Shown here in pieces: positions 9,584 through 21,906 of a DNA stretch of 64,000 nucleotides; within the stretch, counting starts at the first letter, position 1; each line of letters opens with the position of its first letter. Position numbers and translations under genes: made by a program. The notes under the pieces are model-generated. The model was not told where the DNA came from, did no database searches, and was given only the letters and a program-made list of their open reading frames with translations. Origin of the DNA: Trichodelitschia bisporula (taxonomy: Eukaryota; Ascomycota; Dothideomycetes; Phaeotrichales; Phaeotrichaceae); the NCBI GenBank assembly GCA_010356995.1, contig ML996694.1, forward strand, positions 935,530 through 999,529, read 5' to 3'.

Positions 9584-11276
9584 GGTGATAACTAAGACTC
9601 AGGCAAAGGGTCCTGCAAAGCTAACCAGTATGAGAGGCTTGAGAAAGCTTGTGCTTCAGGTCACTCGATGTTTGGGTGACCAAGTGACAAGAACCCAAAT
9701 ACTGGGGTTGGCAGGGGGAGGGGAGGGACGTGGGAGGGTGGGGGGGGAATGATGGCGGAGGGAGGCGGAATGCAGATGGCTTTGGCAGCGATTAGGCGTA
9801 GGAAAAGCGCCTGACCGAGTATGAGAAGTGATGGATGGAGGGAAGGGCGATTTGGCGCAGGAAGATGAACGACCCCAGTGGCTGAAGCTGATGGATGAGT
9901 AAGGCCGGGGGCGGGGGATTAGATGGGACCGAAGGGGTGAGATGCGACGTCGCGCGAAAAAGTGTACACACTTAGGGGCGTAAAGAGGCAAAGGAACAAA
10001 GGAAGAAGAAGTCAGGATAAATATCTTGCCGTCGCTGTCGTCGCGACAATCTTCGTAGGTGGCGCAGTACCCTAAGTTCAATGAGGGACCCTTGAATATC
10101 CCTTCGCAACGTTCGTCTTGGAGATGGCGGGCTGGCGGTGCTAACAACCCAGCTATGTAGCGGTAGTAAGGAAAAAAGGTTGAAACCCCGCAAGCTTCCC
10201 ACTTCGATCCCACTAAATTTCTTGCTATCGCACTTATGACGATGCCAACGACAGCTTAAGCCAGTAACAGGGCGTTCGGGCAACCTGAGATGAGGGGTTT
10301 ATTGATGATAAAACTGGGCAAAAAGGCTGGGCGGGAATCGTCCTTCGGAGCTCGCAACTCCACTTTCTTTCTCTCACCGCATCTCCGCCTTTACGGCGCA
10401 TGTCGGCCTCGTGACCTGCATGTAGCCGTCAAGTCCCTACAGCTTGTTCACGACGCGGCCAGGCCCCATTACAACGCCTTCTTGGCTAAGAAGGCTTGGG
10501 GAAGTACGGATGTAGGTGAATTACGATGTTCAGCTTGCCCAGGAACCGAAGAACCCAATGGGTCCACGTTTCGAATGCCTAGCGCGACAAGTCTTCAACA
10601 CTATTGGTAAAGAGTCGCACTAGTATCGTCCGCGATCGAGGCGCGTAACTTATAGCTTATGATGACGTGAACCCACCACGAAGCTGTCATCAGCGTTCGG
10701 GTTCTCAACCAACGGGAGTGAGAGCGCAGCACACTCCGCCAAGGGTTGCTGCAAACTGCGCCACATCTTATCGCATGGCTTTCGCATCCTCAATCTTGGC
10801 CTTGGGGTTCGGCTGGAAAGGAAGGCTGAAGGCTGGTGAGGGGCAAGGTTGGGGCGGGGTGCGGCGGTGCTTCCGGCGGTGGTGCTTCCGACGTCAGTCC
10901 CACGACTAATCGCTTCCCTACAACAGCAGGTACGAGTACGTAGTATAGACGTTGTCATCATTGTGGCACAGTGCTTTGCGAGCCGGCGATACCGCTCTTT
11001 ACTATTATCCAGACATATACAATAGGCCTACAGTAGTGTGCCAGCGCAAACCACGCTACCAAAGACCATGACCAGACGAAACGTCTGCTGCGTACGCAAG
11101 CCATACTCCCCACGAACGAGTCCGGCAACCTCGAATTGCTTCGCCACGCCCAGAAACTCCCATGAAATTCAAATCCCAAGTCACCGCCCATCTTTTAATG
11201 CCCCAAGTCCTGAGATAGACATAGTTGACTAACAATCCCACCAGAATTCCCTAGCCGACGACCGTCAAATGGCTCG
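9584..11276. other. Intergenic region, 1.7 kb
   Basis: The promoter side of the Ca2+/H+ exchanger and the 3' side of the membrane coiled-coil gene. Open frames here have no family resemblance, no intron logic and skewed composition. G-rich stretch at 9707-9750. Nothing else supportable. Confidence 0.55.
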
Positions 11277-13046
11277 CTAGCCTTCAATAGCCCGAAGACG
11301 GCTGTCGTCGCCATTCGTCGAGCCTGCCATACGGTTGTTGATGGTAAAGAGCAGTCGAAGCGTCTTTTGCTTCTGCGTCTCGCGAATACCCCTGAGGTGC
11401 AAGTACGCATCGTCAAGTCCGGAGATTTGGTCTTCCACGGAAAGGACGCTGGAGTCGTTGCTGCGAACCAGCGGACTCACCAGCTTCTTGCGGAGAACCT
11501 CGAGACTGCTCTTCAGCTGTAGGAGCTTGTTGTTGTGATCCAATAAGATATGCTTGTTCTGAACCGTTGTCTTCCGTAGGCTCAGGAGCAACATCTTATT
11601 CTTTTCAAACTTCCTCAACTCCCCTGCATTCGGGCCGATGACGCGCGCCCACAGCGAAGACAGAAGCTCGCCCTCCTCCCGCTCTTGCTGATCGGTTTCG
11701 CGGATGACGGTCCTTTGCAGGTTCTGAAACTGAGCATCAATGGCCTCGAAAAGGCCGAAGATGGCCACGGACGACTGCAGCTCGTTCGCGATGCTTTCCT
11801 CCAGTACCGTGAGGAATTCGTTGAAAGTGCGGCGGAGAGTCGCAGCGTTCTTCTGCGTCGGCGTTTCGCCCACAATCTCTCTGAAGACTGTTCCTAGGAT
11901 AGTGCGCCCATCCGAGGATTCGAATATGCCGACACGTGACAAGAAGCCGTGGATGTTGTCCACTGCCGATGACAGCGAACTTCCCGGTTGTGTCTGAACC
12001 GATAAGAGCTGCCGTTTCGCCCATTCCATTACAATCAAGATTCTTGTATTCATCAGCAAGCAAAGCTTGAATTATTCGAATCTTACTCACCCATCAATAT
12101 CTCCATCCACATGTGCGAAGAAACGGCGCAATTCAAGAGCCAGAGTTCTCAGGTTTTCGCTCAAGTCATCGAGGCCGGCGACGATCTGACTGCCAGCGCT
12201 GAGATTGGCGAGACGGACACTTTCGGCAAGGTCCCAAACCGCCATACTGCTATCTTGCAGCTCACTGATCTGCTGCACACCGTTCTCGGAATAATAGATC
12301 AGCGGCTCGAAGGTCTTCGCGAGCTGTGTTGCCTTCAATATGTCCGGAGTTGGAAGCGGTGCGGGCGGCCGAAAAAGCGACTGCACTATCATCAACGATA
12401 CGATACCGAAAAAGAGCGAAAGAAGCGTCCGGGGTCTCGTTATCGAATCGACCTTGTCTTTAAACCAGGCAAAGGCAGCCTCAAGCGGTTCAGTCCGGTG
12501 CTGAACTTCGGCGCGCATTGCGAAGCGAACATCTAGACCCGTTAGAGATGAGATTGATACCTTTCAGTCACAATACGTACAACTGCTTGTATTATCCTGG
12601 CCAGCAAACAGGCTCTCCCCTCCTTTTGTTGGTGGCGGTAGGCTATTGGCGAATGGAGAACAGGTTGGGTCCCTGCGAATAGGCTCGGGACTGCTGGTTT
12701 GGGCGGGTGTTTGCTTTGGGGGAGAAGCTGGCAGAGGGATGTTCGCAGGCAACAAGGTCTGATCTCCCTCCCCGGCGCTCTCATACTGCGGACTGATGCT
12801 GTGGGACGTTTCTGGTCGCGGAGGGGAAAACCGATGCGGAGGAAGCCAACCACTAGTTTCCTTTCGCCATGCTGGAGGAGACCACGGCGCCGACGAATGA
12901 TCAGATTCGGGTTCCGACTCTTCTGAACGGAAGGCCGAGTGTATCGAGGGATTTCCAAAAGAAGGCGACCGATCCGGATAGAAATCCTCCAGCGATGCGG
13001 CGACCGAAGGGTGGTCGTCAAAGTCGTCCAAGTGTCGCGACATCAT
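11277..13046 (-). CDS. Conserved fungal single-pass membrane coiled-coil protein
   Basis: Exons 12581-13046, 12091-12532 and 11277-12042, 557 residues; both introns are 48 nt and in phase. The N-terminal 155 residues are polar and Pro/Ser-rich, with LEDFYPDRSPSFG and PWSPPAWRKET motifs. Residues 157-185 (RFAMRAEVQHRTEPLEAAF) lead into one membrane segment at about 191-209 (TLLSLFFGIVSLMIVQSLF). The rest is helical, with heptad-like stretches such as KNKMLLLSLRKTTVQNKHIL and a conserved ISGLDDAYLHLRGIRETQ near the end. This looks like a widely conserved Pezizomycotina protein of unassigned function, perhaps at the nuclear envelope or ER; I infer location only from the single anchor. The start could be either Met of the MMSR pair. 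Confidence 0.75.
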
Positions 13047-14966
13047 GATATCAGGAATGGGGACTCGTGCTCAAGCTGAAATTGGCTTGGAAGGATGAAA
13101 AAGAGGATGCGACGATAGGTAATGGTCGCCAATGTGTAGACATATAGTTCTCGTGGCTCGGGATGCGTGAAGCGTGGACAAATTCAAACGGACGTTCGAG
13201 AGCGCGGGGGCGCGCTGAGGCGGGGTAGCGACGCGGAATGGGCGAGCAATGAGCTTTGTTATCGGCTCATGAAGCAGGCGCGACCGACGCTGTTTTGCAA
13301 GGCGACGGTCTCAAGGGCGACAAGAACTTAGGTATGAGTATGACTAGTTCGCGCGCCGGTGAATGAAGGGCTGCGACGACGTGATGTTCGTCGTTTGTGG
13401 TTCAAGAAGGCGGCTTGGAGTTACATAGGGTGTGGGAGGATACAGCCATCCTCCACCTCCACCTCCCCCCCCACCTCCTCCCTTCGCTCCCGCCAACTGG
13501 GACGACCAGGCCTCATTGAGATGAAACACAAAATGCAGGAGGCTGGGCCGATAGTTGACTGGCTGTTCTGGCCTGGTCGTCCAGCCAGTCGTGACCAGTC
13601 CACTCGATGATCATTCGGCCATTGGTTGGCTGGGATGCGCTCCCGCCTAATCTTGGAATCGATCAGCCCAGCGGGCCTGCCCGCCATCGACTTCCCCCAC
13701 CTTTTCTTCTCGTTCCTAGCCTCGTTAGCTGCACAGGAACCCTCGACACCGTTTGTTGGCTCCTTGTTTGTACCACGCCTAGCCATACCTCGTAGTCTTC
13801 CTCATGTTCCTGGTGATGTTCCTGTCCCGATGCCGGCCCGGTCCTTGTCCCGCCACCTCGATGGTGATTCGGTAACAGAACTTCCGTTGTGATACCCGTA
13901 AAGGATCTCCATGTGGGAAGCTTTTGTCGATCATCAGGCCTACATCCAGCCTTACAACGTGGAATCTGTTATCCGGTTATCTGATGCTGTACCCTCCTAA
14001 GTGTGGATAGTACGGCGTGCACAGCGAAGTGCCTAAGAGAGGCACCAGCATGCCATTGTGGCGCAGATATGCATAAAATCTTTGAGCAAGCTCTTATCTT
14101 TCATATATATGCGACGAATAATGGCCAGGTAGTTACAGTACCAAATGTTCCCAAGCAAGGCAGACACGCTCCCCACTGCATACTCGTAAATGAGCGTGAC
14201 GAGGCTGGACTCTGGTATGCTTTGGCCGAGCAGAAGTCGTGCAAAGCAAGCAACCCTTACCAGCCCATAGACCGTCAAGAGTCTTCCGGACGGTATCGGG
14301 GCATTCAGCTGCATTGAATTCGGTGGCTCAATCTGGTGCCCGATGCTTGTTCTCAGCCCTGTCTCCCCGCATGTGCATGCGGGGCTGCCCATTCATTTTG
14401 TGGCCTTTTGCCCTTGCTACACGTTTCCGTTGATACTCTCTGCCTTAAGCATTCAATAGCCTTGCCTTTCCTCGATTCCCTCCAAGGCCGACACGGTCTG
14501 CTGGCTTCGGGTTCTCATCATTGCCTTCCAACCTCAGATGGCTCACCATCCGTGTAGCACGATACCGCCTTACAGCAAAGGACGATCAGAAGGTAAATCA
14601 CATAGTAGCATGGTAGACAAGCGGCATAGCAATTAAGTAAACCGACTTTCTATTTACAGAGAGCACCTATCTCGAGGGCAGATCCCTAGCTTGCGAGTGA
14701 TGGGGAGATGTAAAAACAGGAACGACAGCATGTCCAGTAACGGACTGCTAGCCTTCCCTTCCATGGAGGCCTGCCCGAAAGGACACATGGCCATTTGTTC
14801 AGCAACCGACTGTGCAAAGTGCATCAATCTTTCCCTGCTTCCTTCGAGCCAACGCCACATCATCCTCGTCCAACAGGCTCGTGGCAACGACTGCCCTTCA
14901 TGCTAATCAAGCCAAGCTCCGCTCTCCATTCAACTCCCGCTAGAAATACACACAGTGAAATCCACA
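13047..14966. other. Intergenic region, 1.9 kb
   Basis: The promoter of the membrane coiled-coil gene and the 3' side of YME1. Pyrimidine tract at about 13450-13490. Several short open frames overlap on both strands, none with recognisable protein features. Nothing else seen. Confidence 0.55.
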
Positions 14967-17646
14967 TCAACCACCAGCCGGGTACGGCCGCGGCGGTTCG
15001 CCACCTCCAGGAACAGGACTCGGTTCAGCGACTGGGCCGCCTGGAGGGGACGGCAGCGGCGGCGTAGCCGGCGGGAGCGCTGAGATGGGCACTTCAGGCA
15101 TCTTGATCGGGGAGTCGATGCCCGATGTCAGGCGATCCGGAAGCTTCTCGCCACGGATAGCCTTCTCGATCTCCTCCTTGCCCAGAGTTTCGTATTCGAC
15201 CAACGCACTAGCCAGCAGGTCCAGCTCCTTGCGCTTGGACGTGAGAAGATCCTGCGCCCGTTTCTTGCCTTCTTCCACCAGACGCCGAACTTCTTCCCAG
15301 ATCTCTTGCTTCGTATTCGCCGGGAGGCGCGCGTAGTCAGAGTGCAGATCCAGATTGCCGAGGCGATCTGACATGCCCATTTGCGTCACCATGGCGTATG
15401 CGATAGCCGTAGCTTGTTGGATGTCGCTTGAAGCACCGCTAGTCACGTTTTCGGCGCCGTAAATCATCTCCTCAGCAACCTTGCCGCCCATGCAGACGTC
15501 GATACGGGCAAGGTACTCATTCTTGGCCATCGAAACGCGGTCAAGCTCCGGTAGCTGGAAGGTGATGCCCAAAGCGTGCCCCCTAGGCATAATAGTTGCT
15601 TTGTACAAGGGATCCGCGCGAGGGGTGAATAGGGCTACGAGAGCATGGCCTCCTTCATGGTAAGCAGTCATAACTTTGTCTTTATGCTGAATGACCGCGC
15701 TGCGCCGTTCTGCGCCCATAAGGATCTTGTCTTTTGCCCATTCGAAATCCGTCATGTTGATCTTGGTTGCCTTGCGCTTGCTCGCGTGCACGGCGGCTTG
15801 GTTGGCCAGGTTTTCCAACTCAGCTCCAGAAAAGCCAGGGGTTCCGCGAGCCAGGATGGAAACATCAACGTCAGTGCCAATCTGCATCTTCTTAGTGTGG
15901 TGCTTCAGGATTGACACACGGCCGCGGACATCTGGCAACGGAACTACGACGCGGCGATCGAAGCGTCCAGGACGCGTGAGAGCCTTGTCGAGAAGCTCCG
16001 GGAAATTGGTAGCCGCAAGGAAGATGACACCGGAATTGTTGTCGAAGCCATCCAGATCCGTAAGAAGCTGATTGAGGGTTTGCTTGACGTAAGCCGCATC
16101 CCGCTCATTACGCTTGCCGCCGATCGCATCCAGTTCATCGATGAAGACGATTGCCGGCGCCTTAGCCCGGGCGGCGGCAAAAAGTTCGCGGACACGCTTG
16201 GCACCGACACCGACGTAAACCTCGTCGAATTCCGAGCCGGACATGTAGAAGAATGGGACGCCAGCTTCACCAGCGACAGCACGGGCGAGAAGTGTTTTTC
16301 CAGTACCAGGAGGGCCGACAAGGAGAACACCCTTGGGCAGTTTGCCTCCGAGCGTTGAGAACTTGTCCGGAGACTTCAAGAACTCGACGAGCTCCTGGAG
16401 CTCCTCTTTGGCCTCCTCGCATCCGTGGACATCGGTGAATTTCGTTGTTTGCAGTTCCGGTTTCGCTTCGGCATTCGTTTGCGTGCTAACGCGCTTCAAT
16501 ATGCCAGTGCTTTCAATAAGAAAGCTGACAATGACGTAGAAGGCCCAGCCAGCGAAGATGTACCAGAAGCAAAACTTAACCCACTTGAAGAGGTGGCTTC
16601 CGACAGTCTCTTCGACAACGACGTGTATTGGGCTACCCCGAGCTCCAGTGTTACCCTTTTCGATGGCCAGATTCGCTCCACGGGCGCGAGCACCGATCGC
16701 CTGAGCAGTAGCGTACTGTACAGCATTCAGGTTAGTTTGCTGTTGTTCCGGAGCAGCCGCCACAGAAGTGTTGGCTCCCTCGCTCTGATCCACGGCCCCG
16801 AGTTGTTCCAAAGCGCGAAGGTAGAGCTGCTCACAGGCAGGGTTGCTGGCAACGCGACCCGTCTCATAGCGCTGGACAACAAGATCTGGGCGGTTGGCAC
16901 GAAGGAGGGCCGAATAGAACGCATTCTGAGCGCTTGCGCTGCCAGGGTTGTTGTTCGCAGTCTGCTCCATACGAGCCAAATGGTTGTACGAGGTGTTCGA
17001 GCCCCAAAACATGCGCCGTTGCATCGCACTGCCTGGTCCCATTGGTATCATCGTTGTGATCTTCGACGACGTAGTACGGGAGAGAACAGAGTATTGGGCC
17101 CGCTGGGGGCGGAGGAAGACGCGGGGCTGCAAGGAGTTGGCGCGCCGAAAGACATGACGAGGAGCTTCGTGAGCGTCAGCGCTTATGCATTTGATCTGTG
17201 TAGCAGGACCAGCCAAGCATACCTGAAGATAACAAACCAACCGCGGTGGGCGCAGACTGAAACACTCTATCCGCAGTCTGGGGCGAAAACGAAGCAGCCG
17301 GTACAGATACTCGGCAGTCGGGCAAGGCCGTCGCGACCGATGTGCTAGCCGCGCGCGAACCGCCATTTCGGCTTATGGTCGACAGCATCCGCCCCTCCAG
17401 CATCTTGATATTGGGAGACTGTCTGGCTTGCGAGACGGAATTTGATCGCGACGTAGAGGGGGGAGAGGGGCGGCCGAGTGTTCGCCACGGAGAGTGGAAG
17501 GCGGTTGATAGAGATGGCAAAACCTCAGATGTCACCGATGCAAAGGCCTACAAATTGGTTAGCAGATTGCGTCACTGGAAGGCAGGGCCAAGGCCGCAGA
17601 CGGCGAACTATCTCACCTGAACGGCAACCGGACTTTGGAGAGCCAT
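14967..17646 (-). CDS. YME1: Mitochondrial i-AAA protease Yme1
   Basis: Exons 17617-17646, 17223-17547 and 14967-17164, 850 residues. The first exon encodes only [10 protein letters not shown]. Introns are 69 and 58 nt; the second needs acceptor GAAG after a GCTGAC branch site, the only nearby choice that keeps frame. A long Ser/Arg-rich presequence is followed by one membrane span near 313-335, as in i-AAA rather than m-AAA proteases. AAA motifs: Walker A GPPGTGKT 402-409, Walker B IVFIDELD around 456-463, arginine-finger region RPGRFDR 516-522. The zinc site HEGGH is at 621-625. The C-terminus is Pro/Gly-rich. Yme1 forms a hexamer in the inner membrane facing the intermembrane space and degrades misfolded or short-lived proteins. 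GPI18 lies upstream on the same strand, 514 bp away. Confidence 0.93.
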
Positions 17647-18160
17647 GATGCTAGATCCGGAGGCGGCAACGGCCGCGATGCCAAAGAAGGGGCAATATGC
17701 AAATGTAATACTGCAAGACGAATTCAAACGATGAAGAGAAGACAGGACAAGAAATCGCGGGTGGCCACAGATGGCCGCGTGGTGGTTTGAGGTCAGACCG
17801 GCGGAAGTGGAGTGCGATGTGATGAAGTTGAGCCGCCCAGAGATTCTCGGGATGCGGCGCCGAGCAATCGGCTTCGCGTCAGACCACGTGATTAATAAAC
17901 CGAGTTCAGTGGCAAATGTCGTATATTCGAACATTCTACGTAGTCATCGTGTGTTTCTTAATACGGTAGCCTTCCCTTCTGCACACCTTCATCATGCAGA
18001 GTAGGTGCGGTTCGTGCTCTTGTTGCTGGTAACGGGATATTCCAGGCGCTATTCAGAAACTCGGCCTCAACTTCCACGCTAACTTTCAACAACGGAAGGC
18101 CGCCTGTCTTCTAGTACAGGCTCAGAACCCCCTTTTGGAACTCTGCAGCTCTACTTCGTC
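17647..18160. other. Intergenic region, YME1 promoter
   Basis: The spacer between the GPI18 stop and the YME1 start. It contains a CACGTG E-box at 17885-17890, 239 bp upstream of the YME1 ATG. No gene seen. Confidence 0.55.
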
Positions 18161-19774
18161 TCACGCCGGAGGCAAGAACGCCGCAAACAGAGCCCCTTGG
18201 ATAAGCCCATACATGATCATCCACTTGACAGTCCACGAAGCCCACGAAGCCCCTTTCGCCTCGGTTGAACGTTGTAGGATGACCGTTGCGAGGAAAAGGT
18301 ACCATAGTGGATACCCAGATGATAGTCGAGTAATGACCTGGACATGAAATGAAGTCAAAGCAAGGATTGCCAAAACTAGCTGAGGCAAGGCCAGTCGGTG
18401 AGTGATTGAACTTGACTGATCGAACTCTTTTGCCGCTTCTACTTTTGCCCTATGAGTCTCGACAGTTGGCGGAGTAAGAGACCATTGACCCGTAAGCGCC
18501 AGGCAGGCGGAGGACGCCATCAGCAAAAGGGTAGGCGTGGCGAGCAAGAATAGTGGCAGGTTGGACAGCGTCCAGTACTTGAAAGGGCCAACGTTCCTGC
18601 ATTTGTTAGCCGCGATATCCTAGCGGTAGCGAAGACTCTTGCCAGTAATGGGTTTGAACCCAGGTGTAAATGCTCGGAATTTGCCGGTTACACCATACAG
18701 GTACTTCGTCCTCCGAAGTGCCACTACAAAACTGTTTCCACGCAATGTACTGAGGCCCAACGAACCCGAGCCCAACAAGGACACCAGCGATGACGGTAGT
18801 TAAGAGTCGGCGAAGGCCAATGTATCGAACATCATCCCGAAGCTTAGACGGAATGTAAGACATGGTAGTGGTTGGGATTAGTCCCAAGCCCTCTAGGACT
18901 CGTATAGATCCAGCAATGGCGTCGTAAAACATGATCACTCCGCAAAACAGACCATTGCTTCGCAGAGTGGTGGCAAGGCCAAAAAGTGCTCCCGAGATAA
19001 TTAGGTAGGCATCATTTTTGAGTGCCCACGCTGATGGATCTCCGCTTGACGCATGGCTGTAGAATAAGTAGCCCGTAAAGTTCAGGAGGGCGAAGGGGGC
19101 CTCCGGGTACGGTGCCGCGAGAAACAGACCAGCGGGTGAGATAATGTGGAGAGCAGCCGTCACGAAGGCAATGCGCTGGTCAGCATGGCGTTGGGTGAGT
19201 GACAAAGTGAGATAGTAAAGGACGAAAACCGTGACCAAATGACTGGCGTTTGCGAGGAAGATACCATGATAGGCAACGTCGAGAAGCGGAGAGCTGGACA
19301 AAGGGAGCCCTGTTGCGATCAGATTATCACTAGAAATTGCGGCGCCAAAGAGAGCTTCATTGAATCTGCAGAATACGTACACTCTGCAAGCTTTCCAAGC
19401 AACGTCGTCAGTCCCCATCCAAACGCCCACTCTTGCTCATAAACATATCCGCGCTGTGCAGAGGTGGTGTAATAGATCGCATCCCACCTCACCAGCCTCT
19501 GCGCCAGCCGTCGAGCCAGCCGAGCCACAAGTCCCGAGTCGGAAGCAGTACACGGTGAAGTCTCCAGGCACGTATCGATATCAGGGAAGAAGCCGACATC
19601 CCAGCCTCCACGCGACACGTCCGCCCCCCACCACCGCATCCACAACCCCGTCGAAGAATCATACCCCTCACCTGGACTCGCAAGCGCCACGCCGAGTAGC
19701 ACGAGTTTCCACGCGATAAACAGCAACGCAAGGGACGCCAGCGGTGCGTGTGACGAAGGCCGGAGGCGGAACAT
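18161..19774 (-). CDS. GPI18: GPI mannosyltransferase 2 (Gpi18/PIG-V)
   Basis: Exons 19381-19774, 18643-19309 and 18161-18596, 498 residues. Multi-pass membrane protein with HAPLASLALLFIAWKLVLLG near the N-terminus, the luminal RWDAIYYTTSAQRGYVYEQE motif carrying the acidic residue expected of GT-C enzymes, FAPY-like SPAGLFLAAPYPEAPFALLN, and YWNVGPFKYWTLSNLPLFLL. Gpi18 adds the second mannose to the GPI anchor precursor in the ER. Intron 1 is 71 nt with donor GTACGT. Intron 2 (18597-18642, 46 nt) appears to use a GC donor (GCAAGA) with a perfect CTAAC branch and CAG acceptor; this gives the family's HYWNVG junction. A GT six bases downstream is also in frame but would insert Q-E. Start chosen at MFRLRPSSHA, directly before the first membrane segment. 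Confidence 0.9.
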
Positions 19775-20838
19775 GGTCCTGGCTTCGGGTTGCGTGAGCT
19801 GGCGCAGCGATGCGGAGCCGATAAGCTCTGAGTCAACTTTTGAGTCAAAGGGACCTTGGTGAGGCGTGATGTGTACCCCACAGCACCTGACTCTGCATCC
19901 GAACAGCAAGCACGTCGACAACTGACAGGTCCAGCCTCAACGACAGCCGTGTTGTCCTACAGGAGAGCACTCTACTCGACGCAGACTAGAGCAACTAGCC
20001 TCAAGGGTGAGTGGGTTGACCGGGAATTCGGTCCAGGTGCAAGAAATAGCGAAGAAAATAGGCACATGAGGGGTGAAACGTTATGTATGCAAGAATCAGG
20101 ATGTCGTCGTCCCCAAAACGACGCGGAAACAGTCTGGCCCCTGCGCCATGCTTGCTCCGAGCTGCAGGGTTCCTGACGCGGGAAGGGGATCCCAGTCACA
20201 GATCACGTGTTACAAAATCAGTTGCATGCCGAAAGAGGTAATTGTTGTGGGCAGCCAGCCCGATCTCCTCACAGTAGCCCTGGGAAGCACCAGGATGAGG
20301 GCATCGGCCTGAAATAAACTTGGCGAACCGCTGGTGATCACAGAGCACTATCATCCACGTTGTGCGCATAGAAAGTTTGGGTAAATATTATTACAGTTAG
20401 ACATTCTTCTCTATCGAAGAATCTACCTACTCCGCACTTCATGCCAAAGCAGCAACGGCTGACAGTGGAACCGCTGCATGCGAATAAGCGCGCAGCATAA
20501 CACACCCAATAATGGTTCACAGAGCACTTCTGCAAACCAATCATGCCCATCAACAAATCGCAAAGATATCAACCCAGCGACCATCTGGTCGCACAAACGC
20601 CAATGCAATGCAGATGCCCCAGATGCCATGTAGAACCAAAGAAAATCAGAGAGGGAGTAGCTAGGGGACGGCTGCAACCAACCAGTGGTGCCTCGCGTAC
20701 CACTGTGCCGTTCATGCATTCAACTATGTCATCCAACAAGCCAGGCCGTGTATCAGGTGTATCAAGCGTGCTAAATAGAGGAACGCTGATGTGAGAGCGT
20801 AGCAGTTTCGTAAGCAATGGAGGAAAGTCGAAAACAGC
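19775..20838. other. Intergenic region, 1.06 kb
   Basis: The promoter of GPI18 and the 3' flank of the cyclin gene. A CACGTG E-box lies at 20204-20209. The rest, 20210-20838, is probably cyclin 3' UTR. No gene seen. Confidence 0.5.
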
Positions 20839-21906
20839 TCAGACGGCGGTTCTGGTCTGCCCACCAAGGAAGCGCGAAAGGAAGCCACCACCAACCGGCC
20901 CGATGCGGGCCTTCTTGGCGGGCTTTTCGTCGTAGACAGGCAAGCGGTGGTGAGGTGTCTTGGTCATTGGAACGAGGGGCTCAAAGTGGACGACCACGGC
21001 GCCACTTTCGTTGTCGTAGTTATGGATGTACATAGGCTCCGGAGCCATGTTCGCCGGTTCGAATGGCTCATTCAGCGAGTCGATATCCGGAGAGGTGCTG
21101 TTGGACGACGAGCTGCGACTTGGCGGAGAAAGCGACGGAGTCCTAGCCGAGGAAGCGACGCTGTTCATGCGAACTGTGCGCTGCGATGGAGCGTAGTCTG
21201 AGCGGCGGGGATAGCTTTGCATCAAACGCTGCTTTTCCTCCGCAAGAGCCGCCTGGTGAGCGAATTCTTCCATCTCGATCTTGCGCTGGCGTGCCGCGCG
21301 GATGCGCTCCTGGTCGGCGAAGTACGACCGAATCGGGGCCAAGAACGGTTCCAGGTGGGTGTAGAGGTCATCAGGACGAATGCGTAGATCCCAGTCAAGC
21401 AAAAAGAGCATCTGCTTCTCCATGAGGTTGACTTCAGTGATAGAGAAACCGAAGGATCCGAAGCCACGCATGTTCGTGTAGCGTGCCCAGTGCTTGTTCT
21501 TCGGCGAAGAGTCGTTGAGATTCTTCGCGGCGAGGATGAGCGAAGCAAGGAAGATGCGATGAACGGTGCAGCGCATGCCCTTCGCGACAGGAGGGAGGCG
21601 TGCCTTGAGACGGGCGAGGTAGACCAGTGACGACATAAGAGTCGGGACCTGAACGTGAGACTTCTCGACCAGCGATGTGATGAAGGCTTCAACCGACGGG
21701 AGAGCAGGGCTGGCGGGCCCCTGCGACGGGGAGTCCGGCGGGGTGATAAGTTGGCCATTCTTGACGGGAGCCGAGGGGGTCTCGCAGCGAATGACCTGGG
21801 ACGCAACGCCAGCGAGGTGGGAGATCATCTCTTTGGATACTGGGAGTGAGATGAAGTAGTCCAGAGCAGCCTTGTTCGACGCCATGGTGGGAGTGGACCG
21901 CGACAT
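20839..21906 (-). CDS. PHO85-type cyclin (Pcl1/2-like)
   Basis: A single exon of 355 residues from MSRSTPTMASNKAALDYF; an in-frame Met at 21972 would add 22. The cyclin box spans about residues 70-185, with VPTLMSSLVYLARLKARLP, HRIFLASLILAAKNLNDSSP, NKHWARYT and FSITEVNLMEKQMLFLLDWDL. This is the PCL arrangement, in which the cyclin activates a Pho85-like CDK. A charged helix (ADQERIRAARQRKIEMEEF) and a Ser-rich tail follow, ending GGFLSRFLGGQTRTAV. Expected roles are in polarised growth and G1 control. The large upstream gap with C/T-rich coding-strand sequence suggests a long leader, common for this class. Confidence 0.87.
   Translation of the reverse strand: MSRSTPTMASNKAALDYFISLPVSKEMISHLAGVASQVIRCETPSAPVKNGQLITPPDSPSQGPASPALPSVEAFITSLVEKSHVQVPTLMSSLVYLARLKARLPPVAKGMRCTVHRIFLASLILAAKNLNDSSPKNKHWARYTNMRGFGSFGFSITEVNLMEKQMLFLLDWDLRIRPDDLYTHLEPFLAPIRSYFADQERIRAARQRKIEMEEFAHQAALAEEKQRLMQSYPRRSDYAPSQRTVRMNSVASSARTPSLSPPSRSSSSNSTSPDIDSLNEPFEPANMAPEPMYIHNYDNESGAVVVHFEPLVPMTKTPHHRLPVYDEKPAKKARIGPVGGGFLSRFLGGQTRTAV

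Noticed and set aside
9656-10213. A 185-codon minus-strand open frame upstream of the Ca2+/H+ exchanger
   Set aside because: Overlaps the expected promoter, with Pro/Ser/Arg-rich random composition and no domain.
18645-18665. GGGTTTGAACCC-like string resembling a tRNA T-arm
   Set aside because: It lies within the GPI18 coding exon and no acceptor or anticodon stems can be formed around it. No convincing tRNA was found in the window.
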